Below, one piece after another: positions 16,358-26,053 of a DNA stretch of 64,000 bases (positions are counted from its first letter, which is position 1; each line of letters starts with the position of its first letter). The stretch spans positions 38,103 to 102,102 of the forward strand of contig JAAFGT010000005.1 in NCBI GenBank assembly GCA_010365215.1, given 5' to 3'. The position numbers were made by a program, and so were the translations under genes. The notes beneath the pieces were generated by a model, which saw nothing but the letters and a program-made list of their open reading frames with translations, was not told where the DNA came from and did no database searches. This DNA is from Acidipila sp. GTDB lineage: Bacteria; Acidobacteriota; Terriglobia; Acidiferrales; UBA7541.

Positions 16358-17533
16358 CTACACTACAGTGGCGCGCTGCTCCCAGGGCCGCGTGGCCAGA
16401 ATTTCGCCGATCTGTTCGAGGGCCAAATCGATCTCCTCATCACGCGTATAAAAATGCGGGGAGAGCCGCACGCCGGCGAGGGGCCGGTAATCCACCATGA
16501 TGTTGCGCTCGAGCAGTTCGCGAGTTACTTCTTCCGCGTTGGGGCAATCGATCGAAACGGTGCCCCCTCGCGCCGCGGGATCCCGCGGTGTATTGACGCG
16601 CCAGCCGCGATCGAGCGCACCCTGGAGCAGACGCGCAGTCTGCCGCACCGATTTTTCACGGATGTGAGCGATCCCGGCTGCGGCGATGATTTCAAGTCCC
16701 GGCTGGCAGGCGTAAAGCGCCGGAATCTGCGTTGTGCCGGTGAGAAATTTAAATCTGCCCGCAGTCTGCGAAATAGGGCCGGCCTCAAATCCAAACGGCC
16801 GCTCGTGAGCGAACCAGCCGGTGATTGCCGGGGTGAGTTTTTTCTGCAGGTCGGGGCGCACGTAAAGATAGCCTACGCCGGGGCCTCCGCACAGCCACTT
16901 GAGCACGCCACCAACTGCAAAATCCACGCCCAGCGCGCCCACATCTACGGGCAGTGTGCCTGCAGCCTGGAAAATATCGAGAATCACGCGAGCGCCCACG
17001 CGGTGCGCCTTTTCAACGATGGCGCGGATGTCCACGATGGAAGCGCTGCGGAACAAGACCAGCGAGATAGGCACCAGCAACGTGCGCTCATCGATTGCGG
17101 CCAGCACGCGCTCGAGCGGCGCATGGATGCCGTCGTCGCTTTTTAGCAATTCCACTTGCGCGCCGAAGCGCCGCTGTTCGAAATAAAAATACTGGATGGA
17201 CGGAAATTCGAGATCGACCATCACCACTTTGTTGCGCGGGCCGCGAAAGTCGAAGCACGAAGCGATGGCCGCCTGGGTGAGCGTAACATTCTGGTGCACG
17301 GAAACTTCGCCCGGCCCGGCGCCAATCAGCCGGCCGATCTGGTCGCCCACTTCCGCGGGCAGGTTCCACCAGGTGTCTTCCCAGGCGCGCACTCCGCGAG
17401 TCGCCCATATTTCCGCGTAGGCGCGCATGCGGTCTGCCACCGCGCGCGGCATGGCACCAAGCGAATTGCTGATGAGATAAGTAGAGGTGTGCAGGATGGG
17501 GAATTCTTCGCGCCAACGCAGCAGATTGTCCAT
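16358..17533 (-). CDS. PLP-dependent class V aminotransferase, kynureninase-like
   Basis: 391 aa fold-type I PLP enzyme. The N-terminus STYLISNSLGAMPRAVADRM, the block RAWEDTWWNLPAEVGD and the Lys segment FAVGGVLKWLCGGPGVGYLY resemble kynureninases; the Lys in LKWLCGG is the likely Schiff base. Kynureninase would cleave kynurenine to anthranilate, but other tryptophan-pathway genes are absent here, so the substrate is open. The ATG at 17533 has GAGGGA upstream; the frame extends to 18040 only because it shadows the gene on the other strand. Confidence 0.83.
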   Translation of the reverse strand: MDNLLRWREEFPILHTSTYLISNSLGAMPRAVADRMRAYAEIWATRGVRAWEDTWWNLPAEVGDQIGRLIGAGPGEVSVHQNVTLTQAAIASCFDFRGPRNKVVMVDLEFPSIQYFYFEQRRFGAQVELLKSDDGIHAPLERVLAAIDERTLLVPISLVLFRSASIVDIRAIVEKAHRVGARVILDIFQAAGTLPVDVGALGVDFAVGGVLKWLCGGPGVGYLYVRPDLQKKLTPAITGWFAHERPFGFEAGPISQTAGRFKFLTGTTQIPALYACQPGLEIIAAAGIAHIREKSVRQTARLLQGALDRGWRVNTPRDPAARGGTVSIDCPNAEEVTRELLERNIMVDYRPLAGVRLSPHFYTRDEEIDLALEQIGEILATRPWEQRATVV

Positions 17534-17566
17534 GGCCAATTCCCTCGGGCGCCGTTCCCATCGCCC

Positions 17567-17634
17567 CATTCGGGCGCCCCATTTCGGGCGTCGCATTCCG
17601 GCGCCCACATTCCGGCACCACAACATTCCAACAC
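17567..17634. repeat. Degenerate 13-14 bp tandem repeat
   Basis: About four or five imperfect units of CATTCSGGCGCCC, e.g. at 17567, 17580, 17594 and 17608, fading out at CATTCCAACAC. It lies between the divergent PLP-enzyme and DUF2059-like genes, just upstream of the former's ribosome site. Confidence 0.75.
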
Positions 17635-17759
17635 TACCACACGCCGCGCGAACTGCGACAACCGGAACTTGGAAGACGATTGCCCCCGCTTTCCCAAGCA
17701 TCGATCTTGCCTTACCATGAATTCGTGACGCTAAGCTTTTGCCGTCGCCGGAGGAATTA

Positions 17760-18323
17760 ATGCGCATTCGCTGGATTTCACTCGCTCTTATTTGTCTCTC
17801 GTGCACCTCGCTTGCTCCGGCGCAGGCCAAGAAGCCAAACCAGGACCCGAAACCGAGCCAGGACCAAAAACCAACTATAGACATCATAAAAATGGCGGAC
17901 ATCCGGCGGCTGATGCACTTGACCCGGGCGGACGCGATAGGTGAGCAGATCGCGGGGCCGTTGATGCAGAATCTCAAGCCCGACCTGGAGAAAGTTCCGC
18001 CGGAAAAGCGCGAGCGCGTACAGAAGATGAGTGACACCATGATTCAGAAAATGCTGGCCTACATGAAGGTCGAGCCCATCTCCGAGCTGGCGGTTCCGCT
18101 GTACGACAAATACTTCACCGCGGAAGAAATCCGCGCCATGATTCAATTCTACGAGTCTCCCGCGGGACGCAAATTCACGGAAGTACAACCGAAGATGGCA
18201 GATGAGCTGATCCCGATGGCTATCGGGCATGCGCAACGAATCCTGCAACGCGTGCTCACGGAGATGCAGGCGGATTACCCGGAGTTGAGAGAAGGCCAGC
18301 AGCCTACCGCACCGAAGCCGTGA
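17760..18323 (+). CDS. DUF2059-type exported protein
   Basis: 187 aa with a signal peptide (ISLALICLSCTSLAPAQA). The body has MADIRRLMHLTRADAIGEQI, VPLYDKYFTAEEIRAMIQFY and ESPAGRKFTEVQPKM, the pattern of DUF2059 proteins, which are helical, periplasmic and of unknown function. GGAGG lies five bases before the ATG at 17760. It is convergent with tamB (24 bp apart) and divergent from the kynureninase-like gene. A Pro-rich C-terminal tail ends the protein. Confidence 0.85.
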   Translation: MRIRWISLALICLSCTSLAPAQAKKPNQDPKPSQDQKPTIDIIKMADIRRLMHLTRADAIGEQIAGPLMQNLKPDLEKVPPEKRERVQKMSDTMIQKMLAYMKVEPISELAVPLYDKYFTAEEIRAMIQFYESPAGRKFTEVQPKMADELIPMAIGHAQRILQRVLTEMQADYPELREGQQPTAPKP

Positions 18324-18347
18324 GCTGACGACCGGTACTCCGTGCGC

Positions 18348-21300
18348 CTACTTCAAGCGCTTGGTGCGCTTGATATCCAGACCGAAGGTGCCGTTCTCAT
18401 CGCGCAGGGCGAGAATCGAAAGATCGCGGCTGACGTTGTACTCGATTTGAAATACCTGGCGCTGCGTGGAAGTCACATTGGTGACGTAGGTGATGGTGAG
18501 GTCGCGGGTCACGCGCTGTTCAATGGTGATGCGCGCGGTAGCGTTCTGGTCGGCGCCCACGCCTGAAAACGCCGGGTCCACGCGGAAACGGCTGACGCCA
18601 AAAAGCCGTTCGATGCGCCCGCCAAGCTGGCTGGAGATGGCCTCCGAGAGGACCGCTCGCGCGCCCACATCCGCCGTTCCCCCGCCGCCGGTGCTGCGCA
18701 ACTGGCTTTCCGCGCCGGTGTGGCCCAGCGCCAGCAAGGTAATGATGTCGCCGGGCGGCAGCGGAGGGTCGGCATGGTAATTGAGAGTGAGGTGGCTGGC
18801 CGGCCCGGACAGCTGGATACTCACTTCGTACTGCTGAATAGTGGTGGTGGCCTCGACGTCAATGACCGGATCGAGCCGGAACGGATTTGCAAAATTCATG
18901 TCGCCGCGCGTCAGGCGGTAACGGTTTCCGCGGAAGTCCATCTCCCCAGCGAGGAGGTGGACGTGCCCCAGAAGGACGGGATGCTCCGCTGTGCCGCGGA
19001 CGCGCAGGGCGGCTTCACTCTCGAAACGGGCGGCGTTCCACTCCAGCCGTGCGTCAGCGCTGGAGATGGCTTCAACATCAAATTGCAGGTTGCGCAGGAA
19101 AGCCGAGCCGGTGGTGCTGCCGCGCACGTTGTCGCGTGAGGCCATCACCGAGGAAAGATCCAGTCCCTCCATCATGAGGAGCCGTTCCACAACTACGCGC
19201 CCGGAGAGCAGCGCGCCGTCCGGCGTACCCTGCAGGCGCAGGTGGCCGCTGGTCAGCCAGCTCAACCCCACCGGATAGCGCACGCGCACTCTCTGCGCCT
19301 GCGTGTTCAGGTCAAAACGCAACGGGCCGTCTCCGTAACTCACGCTGCCGGTGAGCACCAGTTTCCCGCCACCCACTTCGGCGGCCACGTTTTCAAAAAA
19401 CAGCCGGTTGACGTCGAACACGCAATCTCCGGTGACGTTGCTGAGCCCGGAAGGAAAATCACCATAATTGGCGGCGGCATTTTCGAGGTGCAAACGTCCC
19501 GTGATGCGCGGGCGGGGCATGGAGCCTTCGAGGGACGCATGCATGACCGCTGCGCCGCGGGCCTCGAGTTGCGGCCAGATCCCCGTGAGCAGTCGCAGGT
19601 TGGCGCGGCCATCCACCATCATGGCGATATGGCGATCGCCGGCGAAGCGTGCGAAGCCGGTGAACGTTAAATCGGTATCGGGTCCGGCAAGGTGCGCCGA
19701 AGTGATGCGTATTTCGTCGCGGCTGTAAGTGAAGCGTAGTGGTCCCACATTTTGCAGTTTGACGTACTCATAATCTAACGACATCTCACTCACGTCGGCA
19801 TCCAGGCTGATCTGCCCGGGATCGGCCAGCGGCCCGGCGAACTTGAAACGCCCCACCACGCGGCTGTGACCCGTGAGTTTTTTCAATCGCAGCCCGGTCT
19901 GCAGGAACGGGTCCAAGTCCACATTTTCGACATTTATTTCGCCGCTCAGCGGATAGTTGCCTGAAAGAGTTACCGCCAGGTGGCCGTCGAGCTTGCCTGT
20001 GCCCATCGTTGAGGTAGTCTCCACGCGGAGCTCGCGGCCGTCGGAGTGAATCTTAGCGTCGAAGTCTCCCAGAATTTCATCACCCACCTTGAGTTGGGTG
20101 AGCCGGATGGTGCCTTCCGCGGAGGGGGCGCGGAGCGGGCCGTTGCCACGCACGTCAAACTGCAATCGCCCTCCCAGGGGCAGACGGGAGTTTCGTAGCG
20201 GCTCCAACTGTTCCAATCCGACATCCGCCGCGGCCAGTTCAAACTCGATGTGCTGGCTCTGTTGCAGGTAAGTCAGGGTGCCGTGGGCCACCGCCGGGCC
20301 CTTGTGCAGTTCGCCATTGGTGACGCGAACTTCATCTCCCTTCCATTCCAGATTACCGCCGGCGCGATCGAAATGCATGCTGCGGGTCACCAGGTCGTCG
20401 ATGGTGAATGTAGCAGAGAGAACGGGGTCGGCCCGCGTGCCATGGCCGCGAAACGTGCCGCTCAACATTCCCTTAGCCGCGAAAGAAGTGTGAAACAGGC
20501 CCTGCAGCCCGTCGGTATCCTCGTGCGCCAGGCGGACGTCGAGGTTCCAGGTATTCTCGGGCAGGAAGGCCCACTGATCCAGTGTCATCGAAAGGTTGAG
20601 TAGGGCTGTAGCCGGCGCGCGGCGCGCACGCGTCTGCGAAAGCCGCAAATGATCGTGCGAGTAACTGAGATCTCCTTCAATTTCATCCCACAGAAAATCT
20701 TCGTACGCCGCATCCCAGGCATGCACGTGGCCGTCGAAACTGGCCAGCGCCAGCGGGCCGGCGATCTTCCCCACCCACTGGGCGCGGCCGGCGATGCGCT
20801 GCGGTGCCGTTCCCGGCCCACGAAGCGCGTTGATGAAGTCATCCCACGGCAATACATCGCCGGCATCGAGCTTCACATGGAGCGCGGAATCCCGCATGCC
20901 CAGCCTGCCGTCCATTTCGATTCGCGTGCTCGGCGTAGCAATTAAACCGCCGGTCAGGTCCGCGGCCTGCGAGTCGCGGGAGAAATGAAATGCCGTGTGG
21001 GCAGAGACCGGTATTTTTCCGGGCGCGAGATGCGCGGGCTCGGACCATTCTGTAAAGCCGCGCGAATCCAGGTGATCAAACGCGCCGGTCCAGGTGCTGA
21101 CCGCGTCTGCCGCCACCGCAGCGTCCCAGTGTAATGACTCGACGGGAAAACCGTTGTGCTGCAGCGCCGCAAGAATTGTACTTAGGCTCATCCCGGCCGA
21201 GTGCGAAGTCATGCGAAAACGAAGCCGCGGCACATCCATCTCCACGCGCGCTTTCAAATCTCCTTCGAGAAGATGTGCGTCGAGATTCGGCACCACCAGC

Positions 21301-22286
21301 CGGTCGTCTCTCAATTCGTAGCTGCCGCCGGCGCTAATCGCCGAGCTGTGGAACCACTCATAGGGAAGCGAGAACTGCCTGGCCGCCAGTTGGCCGCGTG
21401 AGCTGAGCTTGTGGTCACGATATTCTCCGGAACCGGAGAAATCGGCCTGGCCTCCCGGCGCCGCGGGCTGGCGCGCGATCGTGCGAACGTCCGCCATGGC
21501 CAGCTTCAGGTGGTACCGGAACGTCCAGTCGTCGCGTGCAAAGCTGGGCAGCTCGGCAGAAGCGTTTAGCTCCGACGCGGGCAGCTTCCAAGTTAATTCT
21601 TCCAGCGCGAAGCGGTCACGCTGCAAGGTGAATTTTGCGGCAACGTCAGAAGTGAAGGGCAGGTAGCGGCGCAATGCCAACTTCATCCGCTGCCAGGAAA
21701 CCTGCCCGTGGTAAGACGCAGCGCCCACAGCGGGCGTTTCCAAATCCATGATCAAGCGGAACGCGCCGCCCTCCGCCGCTAACGGCACGCGCACGTCGTT
21801 CCAGATGAGCACGCCCTCATTCCAACGCAGCCGGCGGATGGCTAAATCGAAGAGTTGCTCGCGCGCGGGCCGGCTGGGCGACACCTGTCCCTTGGGCTGC
21901 GGCACGTTGCTGCTTCCATCCTGGTCGAAGCGCACGTGTATCGCCGGGTGGTCAGCGCGCAGTTCCTCGAGGGCGATCTGGCGGCGCCACAAAGAGATTA
22001 TGCGGATGTCCAGAAGCAGGTCGTCGGCGTGAAAAAATGGCGGAGCGCCGGCGGGTTCGTACCCGTGGACGGTAATGTTTCGCAGCTCAGCATGCATCTT
22101 CCACGGATTGAAAGTGAAGCTGTCGAGCTCGACCTTGCCGCCGGTGATCTGCTCGATGCGCGAGATTACCGCGCTGCGCATCCATCGCGCTGTCTGGCCA
22201 GTGGAGATGAGAAACGCAACGACGAGCGCAGCGATGAACAGAACCAGCGCCGAGTACTTCAGCCAGGATTTGGCGCGCGGCGTCAT
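18348..22286 (-). CDS. tamB: Translocation and assembly module TamB-like protein
   Basis: 1312 aa. One N-terminal transmembrane anchor (WLKYSALVLFIAALVVAFLI), then AsmA-like and long beta-repeat regions of the hydrophobic-groove type, ending with the TamB (DUF490) C-terminal domain (GGRIERLFGVSRFRVDP, then ITYVTNVTSTQRQ and the terminal LDIKRTKRLK). TamB bridges the periplasm and serves outer-membrane protein insertion or phospholipid transport with an Omp85 partner. The ATG overlaps the stop of the SurA-like gene by four bases (ATGA). Third gene of the bamA-surA-like-tamB unit. Confidence 0.92.
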   Translation of the reverse strand: MTPRAKSWLKYSALVLFIAALVVAFLISTGQTARWMRSAVISRIEQITGGKVELDSFTFNPWKMHAELRNITVHGYEPAGAPPFFHADDLLLDIRIISLWRRQIALEELRADHPAIHVRFDQDGSSNVPQPKGQVSPSRPAREQLFDLAIRRLRWNEGVLIWNDVRVPLAAEGGAFRLIMDLETPAVGAASYHGQVSWQRMKLALRRYLPFTSDVAAKFTLQRDRFALEELTWKLPASELNASAELPSFARDDWTFRYHLKLAMADVRTIARQPAAPGGQADFSGSGEYRDHKLSSRGQLAARQFSLPYEWFHSSAISAGGSYELRDDRLVVPNLDAHLLEGDLKARVEMDVPRLRFRMTSHSAGMSLSTILAALQHNGFPVESLHWDAAVAADAVSTWTGAFDHLDSRGFTEWSEPAHLAPGKIPVSAHTAFHFSRDSQAADLTGGLIATPSTRIEMDGRLGMRDSALHVKLDAGDVLPWDDFINALRGPGTAPQRIAGRAQWVGKIAGPLALASFDGHVHAWDAAYEDFLWDEIEGDLSYSHDHLRLSQTRARRAPATALLNLSMTLDQWAFLPENTWNLDVRLAHEDTDGLQGLFHTSFAAKGMLSGTFRGHGTRADPVLSATFTIDDLVTRSMHFDRAGGNLEWKGDEVRVTNGELHKGPAVAHGTLTYLQQSQHIEFELAAADVGLEQLEPLRNSRLPLGGRLQFDVRGNGPLRAPSAEGTIRLTQLKVGDEILGDFDAKIHSDGRELRVETTSTMGTGKLDGHLAVTLSGNYPLSGEINVENVDLDPFLQTGLRLKKLTGHSRVVGRFKFAGPLADPGQISLDADVSEMSLDYEYVKLQNVGPLRFTYSRDEIRITSAHLAGPDTDLTFTGFARFAGDRHIAMMVDGRANLRLLTGIWPQLEARGAAVMHASLEGSMPRPRITGRLHLENAAANYGDFPSGLSNVTGDCVFDVNRLFFENVAAEVGGGKLVLTGSVSYGDGPLRFDLNTQAQRVRVRYPVGLSWLTSGHLRLQGTPDGALLSGRVVVERLLMMEGLDLSSVMASRDNVRGSTTGSAFLRNLQFDVEAISSADARLEWNAARFESEAALRVRGTAEHPVLLGHVHLLAGEMDFRGNRYRLTRGDMNFANPFRLDPVIDVEATTTIQQYEVSIQLSGPASHLTLNYHADPPLPPGDIITLLALGHTGAESQLRSTGGGGTADVGARAVLSEAISSQLGGRIERLFGVSRFRVDPAFSGVGADQNATARITIEQRVTRDLTITYVTNVTSTQRQVFQIEYNVSRDLSILALRDENGTFGLDIKRTKRLK

Positions 22287-23092
22287 GGCAGATCCTTACT
22301 CGTTGGCCCGGACGGGATCACCGCGGGTTTCGGAGGCGCGGGCGCAGCAGCAGGTGTAGTTCCAGGCGAAACTCCAGGCATAGTCACCGGCGGCGGGGCC
22401 GGCTTTGGCGTGGGCGGCGCGACCGACAGCCGGGCGCGTCCCCCATCCATCCGTTCGACATGTATCTGCGCGCGGGTCTGCACCAGCCACTCTTCTGAAA
22501 GCCGGCTGATGTCCTTCTGCACCAGCACCTCGCGGATCTGTTCGCTCACGCTCTCGATTGGGGGCGAAGATTCATTGCGGGCTTTCAGTTCCGGCAACAG
22601 CGTATCGCGATAATAGACCTCGATGGCCTGAGGATCGGTCTTCACCGTGGGACGGAATTTATAATCGAGGTAGCGTTCCAGATAGAGTTCACGGGTGACC
22701 ATGCGCCGCAACGCTTTTGCAGTTAACCCCAAAGCGGCCAGGCGCGGGGCGAAGGCCTCGGAGGTTCCGGCGGTGTGCTCCAGCCTGGCGACTTCGGCGT
22801 CCACGTCGTCAGCGTCAGGCTGCGGAAAACGCGCGGCCGCCGCATCGTTGGCGACAATCCATTGGTCGATGAGCTGGCGCAGCAGCGTCTCCTCGGTAGC
22901 GGTGGCGCGACCGGTGAGCGTCTGGAAAGAGCCCAGCTCGCGGACCTCCCCCAGCGTTATGATGTCGCCTTCAATTCGCGCCACGATGCGATCCACCACT
23001 TCACCCGCCGGCGCGGCGGGCTTTGGGACCGGGGCAGGACGCGCCACCGTGGCGACCAGCAAAATCATCGCGAATAATCCCACGCTGCGCAT
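22283..23092 (-). CDS. SurA N-terminal-like periplasmic chaperone without PPIase domain
   Basis: 269 aa. Signal peptide (LFAMILLVATVARPAP), then a SurA-like N-terminal region: VVDRIVARIEGDIITLGEVR and LRQLIDQWIVANDAAA, with a helical core and a final helix KDISRLSEEWLVQTRAQIHV. No parvulin domain follows; the C-terminus is Pro/Ala-rich. Both ends overlap neighbours (TGATG with bamA, ATGA with tamB), so the three proteins are likely made together. The context suggests a chaperone handing outer-membrane proteins to the Omp85 protein. Confidence 0.82.
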   Translation of the reverse strand: MRSVGLFAMILLVATVARPAPVPKPAAPAGEVVDRIVARIEGDIITLGEVRELGSFQTLTGRATATEETLLRQLIDQWIVANDAAAARFPQPDADDVDAEVARLEHTAGTSEAFAPRLAALGLTAKALRRMVTRELYLERYLDYKFRPTVKTDPQAIEVYYRDTLLPELKARNESSPPIESVSEQIREVLVQKDISRLSEEWLVQTRAQIHVERMDGGRARLSVAPPTPKPAPPPVTMPGVSPGTTPAAAPAPPKPAVIPSGPTSKDLP

Positions 23093-25977
23093 CAGAAGCC
23101 CGACCCGAAAGAAAAGAAAAACTGGAATGATGGAATGCGCGCCAGCCCGCCCGGCGCCGTAGGCAGCGAAAATCGCGCGGGATTGAGCTGGTAGGCGAAG
23201 TCGACGCGCACCGGCCCGATCGGGGTTGCGTAACGAATGCCCACGCCAATGGTGTGCGAAAGATAATTCAAATCATTGGGCGGCGGTGTGCTGCGCAGCG
23301 TTATCTTGCGGACATCGCTGTACACGTTTCCAACGTCGTAGAAAAACGCTCCGCCCGCATGACCATTGGTATAGGGCAGACGCAGAGGAAAGCGCAGCTC
23401 CTGATTCATCGCCAGCAGCACCAGGCCGCCCACCGGAAACCCGGTGACTGTGTCGCGCGGTCCGGCCTGATTGAGCGCGAAGCCGCGCAGGCTGCTGCCG
23501 CCGCCGGCGAAATATCTCTCCGGCAACGGAATATCGCTGGCGGATGAACCTCCGAACGGCTCCTCAATTCCGATTCGAGAAGTGCGCGCAAAAGTCAGGT
23601 TTTTCTTGATGGGCGTAAAGCTGGAGTTTTGAAAAAAGAAACGCGCGAATGTGGCGCGGGAGCCGAGCGCACGCGCCGCCAGAGCCACGTCGGCGGTCCA
23701 GAAACGTCCCTTCAAAGGATCGACGGGATTGTCCCGACGATCACGAACCCAGGTGACACCCAATCCGGCAATTCCCGTGGGCTGGCTGAATAGTGGAACC
23801 TGCGAGGGATCGATGTGCAGCGATTTGGCATCCACCTGGACTTTGCGATAGAAATAGCGATAGAGAAAGCTGGTTATAGGGGAATGCTTCTGCTCGATCT
23901 GCGCCACCGCCTCGTAGCGCGTGGAAGTGAACGTGCGAATATCTCTCGTTTTCGCGGCCAAGCCGGTAAGCTGGAAACTCAGAGTACGGCGGCCCATCAG
24001 GTTCGGCGCCGTGTAACTTAGCAGCGCGCGTCCCTGGAGCGTGCTGGCACGCACTTTGAAGGCCAGGGTGTGCGCGCGGCCACCGAAATTTGCCCAGCCC
24101 AGTTCAAAAATTCCGCGAGGGCTGAAAGAGATGGTGGTGGCGTTAGGGTCAGTGCTGCTCGCGAGACGCTGTGTTTCGAATCCACCTCCGTAGCCGATGG
24201 TGAAACGCTTGGCCTCTTCGACCGCGACCACCAGAGTCTTCTCCGTTTCCGTGCCGTCGGGATTCTGCGGTGCGATATCGACGCGCGTGAAAATGCCCAG
24301 GTTGTAGAGACGCCGCTGGGTATCCACGACCTCGCCCTGGCGCAGCGGGCCGCCCGGTTGAACCTCGATCTCACGGTTGATGGTCCCCTCACGCGTGTGC
24401 TCGTAGCCGGCCAGCAGGATCTGGCTCACATTGACCCGCGGGCCTTCCACGATGTGGTAAGCGAGATGAACTTCCCTGGGCGTTTTTCCCGGCTGTACTG
24501 TGGACTCGAAGCGCACCTGCGGAAACCCTTCGTTGTAGTAGAGGGCGAGAATGTTGTCGCGGTCGGTGGAGACGTTGGCGTCCGAATAAGGCTGGCCTTC
24601 GGTGGATTCGATTGAGGACATCAGGGTCTTTGCATCGAATGCCTTATTGCCTTCGATGCTCAACGATTCGACGACGGTCTGTTGCCCTTCCTCGATGGTA
24701 AAGCGCACGAACAGGTCGCCGGGGCGCCCGGCATAATTTTCCAGCACCTCGGCATGAACCTTCACGGCCTGAAAGCCGTTGGAAATATAAAGTGCCTGGA
24801 TGGTTTCCTCGTCGGAGCGCAGCAGGCGCGCGCTGAATCGTCCCGGGATCAGAAAAGATTCAGGGAGAAGGGTCACGCGGCTGCGCAAGACCTCATCGCG
24901 AAAATAGTGATTGCCGGTGAAAGCGATTCCTTCCAGACGGCGGTGCTCGCCGCGCTGCACGGTGTAGGTAATTACGCGGCCGCCTTTAGGGTCTTCGCGT
25001 GATTCGAACTGTACATCGGAATCAAAATATCCCTTGCGCTCGAAGTAATCGCGCAAGTTGCGGCGTCCCTCCTGCAAAAGATCTTCGTCGATGGCGCCTT
25101 CCTCGTAAATAGGAATGATTCTCTGCAGATCTTTTTTGGAAATTTTGGCGCCGGTAACCACCACGCGCACAGGCGGGCCGGAAACGATATCCAGCACGAT
25201 GGGTAGCCGGTTGGCGGCCGCGTCGTAATCGCCGCGATGCACGATCACGCGCGCGCCCAGCAGGCCGCGCTTGAATAACAGCTTGCGGAGCCGCTCTGTG
25301 GCGTTGTCCAGACGCGCAAAGGTCACGGATTGCCCGGTCTTGAGCTTGGAACGTCGCAGCAACTCCAGCGCGGGATAGAGCGTGGGGTTGTGCACCTCGA
25401 CGTTGCCAATCTTGGCGCGGGGTCCAGGAATGACGTGCACGGCGACGTCAAGCTGCCGCGTGGCGGGATAGGGAGTTAGCACGGGATGCAGCGCCGGCAC
25501 ATAAAAGCCGTCGTTGCGCAGCACTTCGCCGAGGCGCACCAGCCCGGCTTCCAACTGACTCTGCTGAAACGGCTCGCCCAGGCCCAACCGCAATGCACTC
25601 GCTGCTTGCTGCGACGTGGGCGGTTCGTTGAGTCCGTCCACGCGGACTATGTTGATGAACAGGTTCCCACGTACGATAAAATCAAGGCGCACGCCGCCCT
25701 CGACTTCCGTGGCTTCCACGCGAATATCGGAAAACTCCCCGGTTTGATAGAGCTGCCGCAAGCTTTCACGAACGAGGTCGGAATCGAACGGCTGGCCGGG
25801 CTTAACAGGAAGAGTGGCAAGATTTTCTTCGATCACGCTGGCGGACTCACTCACCAGACGAACTGCCACGATGCGCTCGCCTGCCTGCGGCGCCTGCCCC
25901 AGCGCATGCGGTACCGCAACGCCGAGAAAAAAAAGAATGGCCAGCCACCATGAGCCGGCCTGTCGTAGAGAATACAT
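23092..25977 (-). CDS. bamA: Omp85 family outer-membrane assembly factor (BamA-like, about seven POTRA repeats)
   Basis: 961 aa. Signal peptide ending HALGQAPQ; about seven POTRA-like repeats up to roughly residue 580 (starts near GERIVAVRL, INIVRVDGL, AKIGNVEVHN, VRVVVTGAK, RRLEGIAFTG, VVESLSIEG, VNVSQILLAG); then a 16-strand-type barrel with the loop-6 motif SSLRGFALNQ and a terminal Phe (FSFGSGF), the beta-signal. BamA usually has five POTRA domains. It folds proteins into the outer membrane. First gene of a coupled unit with a SurA-like chaperone and TamB. Confidence 0.92.
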   Translation of the reverse strand: MYSLRQAGSWWLAILFFLGVAVPHALGQAPQAGERIVAVRLVSESASVIEENLATLPVKPGQPFDSDLVRESLRQLYQTGEFSDIRVEATEVEGGVRLDFIVRGNLFINIVRVDGLNEPPTSQQAASALRLGLGEPFQQSQLEAGLVRLGEVLRNDGFYVPALHPVLTPYPATRQLDVAVHVIPGPRAKIGNVEVHNPTLYPALELLRRSKLKTGQSVTFARLDNATERLRKLLFKRGLLGARVIVHRGDYDAAANRLPIVLDIVSGPPVRVVVTGAKISKKDLQRIIPIYEEGAIDEDLLQEGRRNLRDYFERKGYFDSDVQFESREDPKGGRVITYTVQRGEHRRLEGIAFTGNHYFRDEVLRSRVTLLPESFLIPGRFSARLLRSDEETIQALYISNGFQAVKVHAEVLENYAGRPGDLFVRFTIEEGQQTVVESLSIEGNKAFDAKTLMSSIESTEGQPYSDANVSTDRDNILALYYNEGFPQVRFESTVQPGKTPREVHLAYHIVEGPRVNVSQILLAGYEHTREGTINREIEVQPGGPLRQGEVVDTQRRLYNLGIFTRVDIAPQNPDGTETEKTLVVAVEEAKRFTIGYGGGFETQRLASSTDPNATTISFSPRGIFELGWANFGGRAHTLAFKVRASTLQGRALLSYTAPNLMGRRTLSFQLTGLAAKTRDIRTFTSTRYEAVAQIEQKHSPITSFLYRYFYRKVQVDAKSLHIDPSQVPLFSQPTGIAGLGVTWVRDRRDNPVDPLKGRFWTADVALAARALGSRATFARFFFQNSSFTPIKKNLTFARTSRIGIEEPFGGSSASDIPLPERYFAGGGSSLRGFALNQAGPRDTVTGFPVGGLVLLAMNQELRFPLRLPYTNGHAGGAFFYDVGNVYSDVRKITLRSTPPPNDLNYLSHTIGVGIRYATPIGPVRVDFAYQLNPARFSLPTAPGGLARIPSFQFFFSFGSGF

Positions 25978-26013
25978 AGTCGCTAAAAACGAATGAAGGT
26001 TAACACAGCCGCA

Positions 26014-26044
26014 TTGGCAGCTCTGTCCGGAAAGGGGCTATTAT
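26014..26044 (+). promoter_or_regulatory. Possible promoter of the ThiF-like gene
   Basis: TTGGCA at 26014-26019 and TATTAT at 26039-26044 (spacer 19) put the start at about 26051, three bases from the ATG at 26054, with no ribosome site: a possibly leaderless message. GGGG (26034-26037) and CCCC (26048-26051) flank the -10. Confidence 0.45.
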
Positions 26045-26053
26045 TATCCCCGA

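Noticed and set aside
16358..18040. A 560-residue reading of the kynureninase-like gene starting at 18040.
   Set aside because: The first 170 residues are the antisense of the DUF2059-type gene; the ATG at 17533 has a ribosome site and the family's normal N-terminus.
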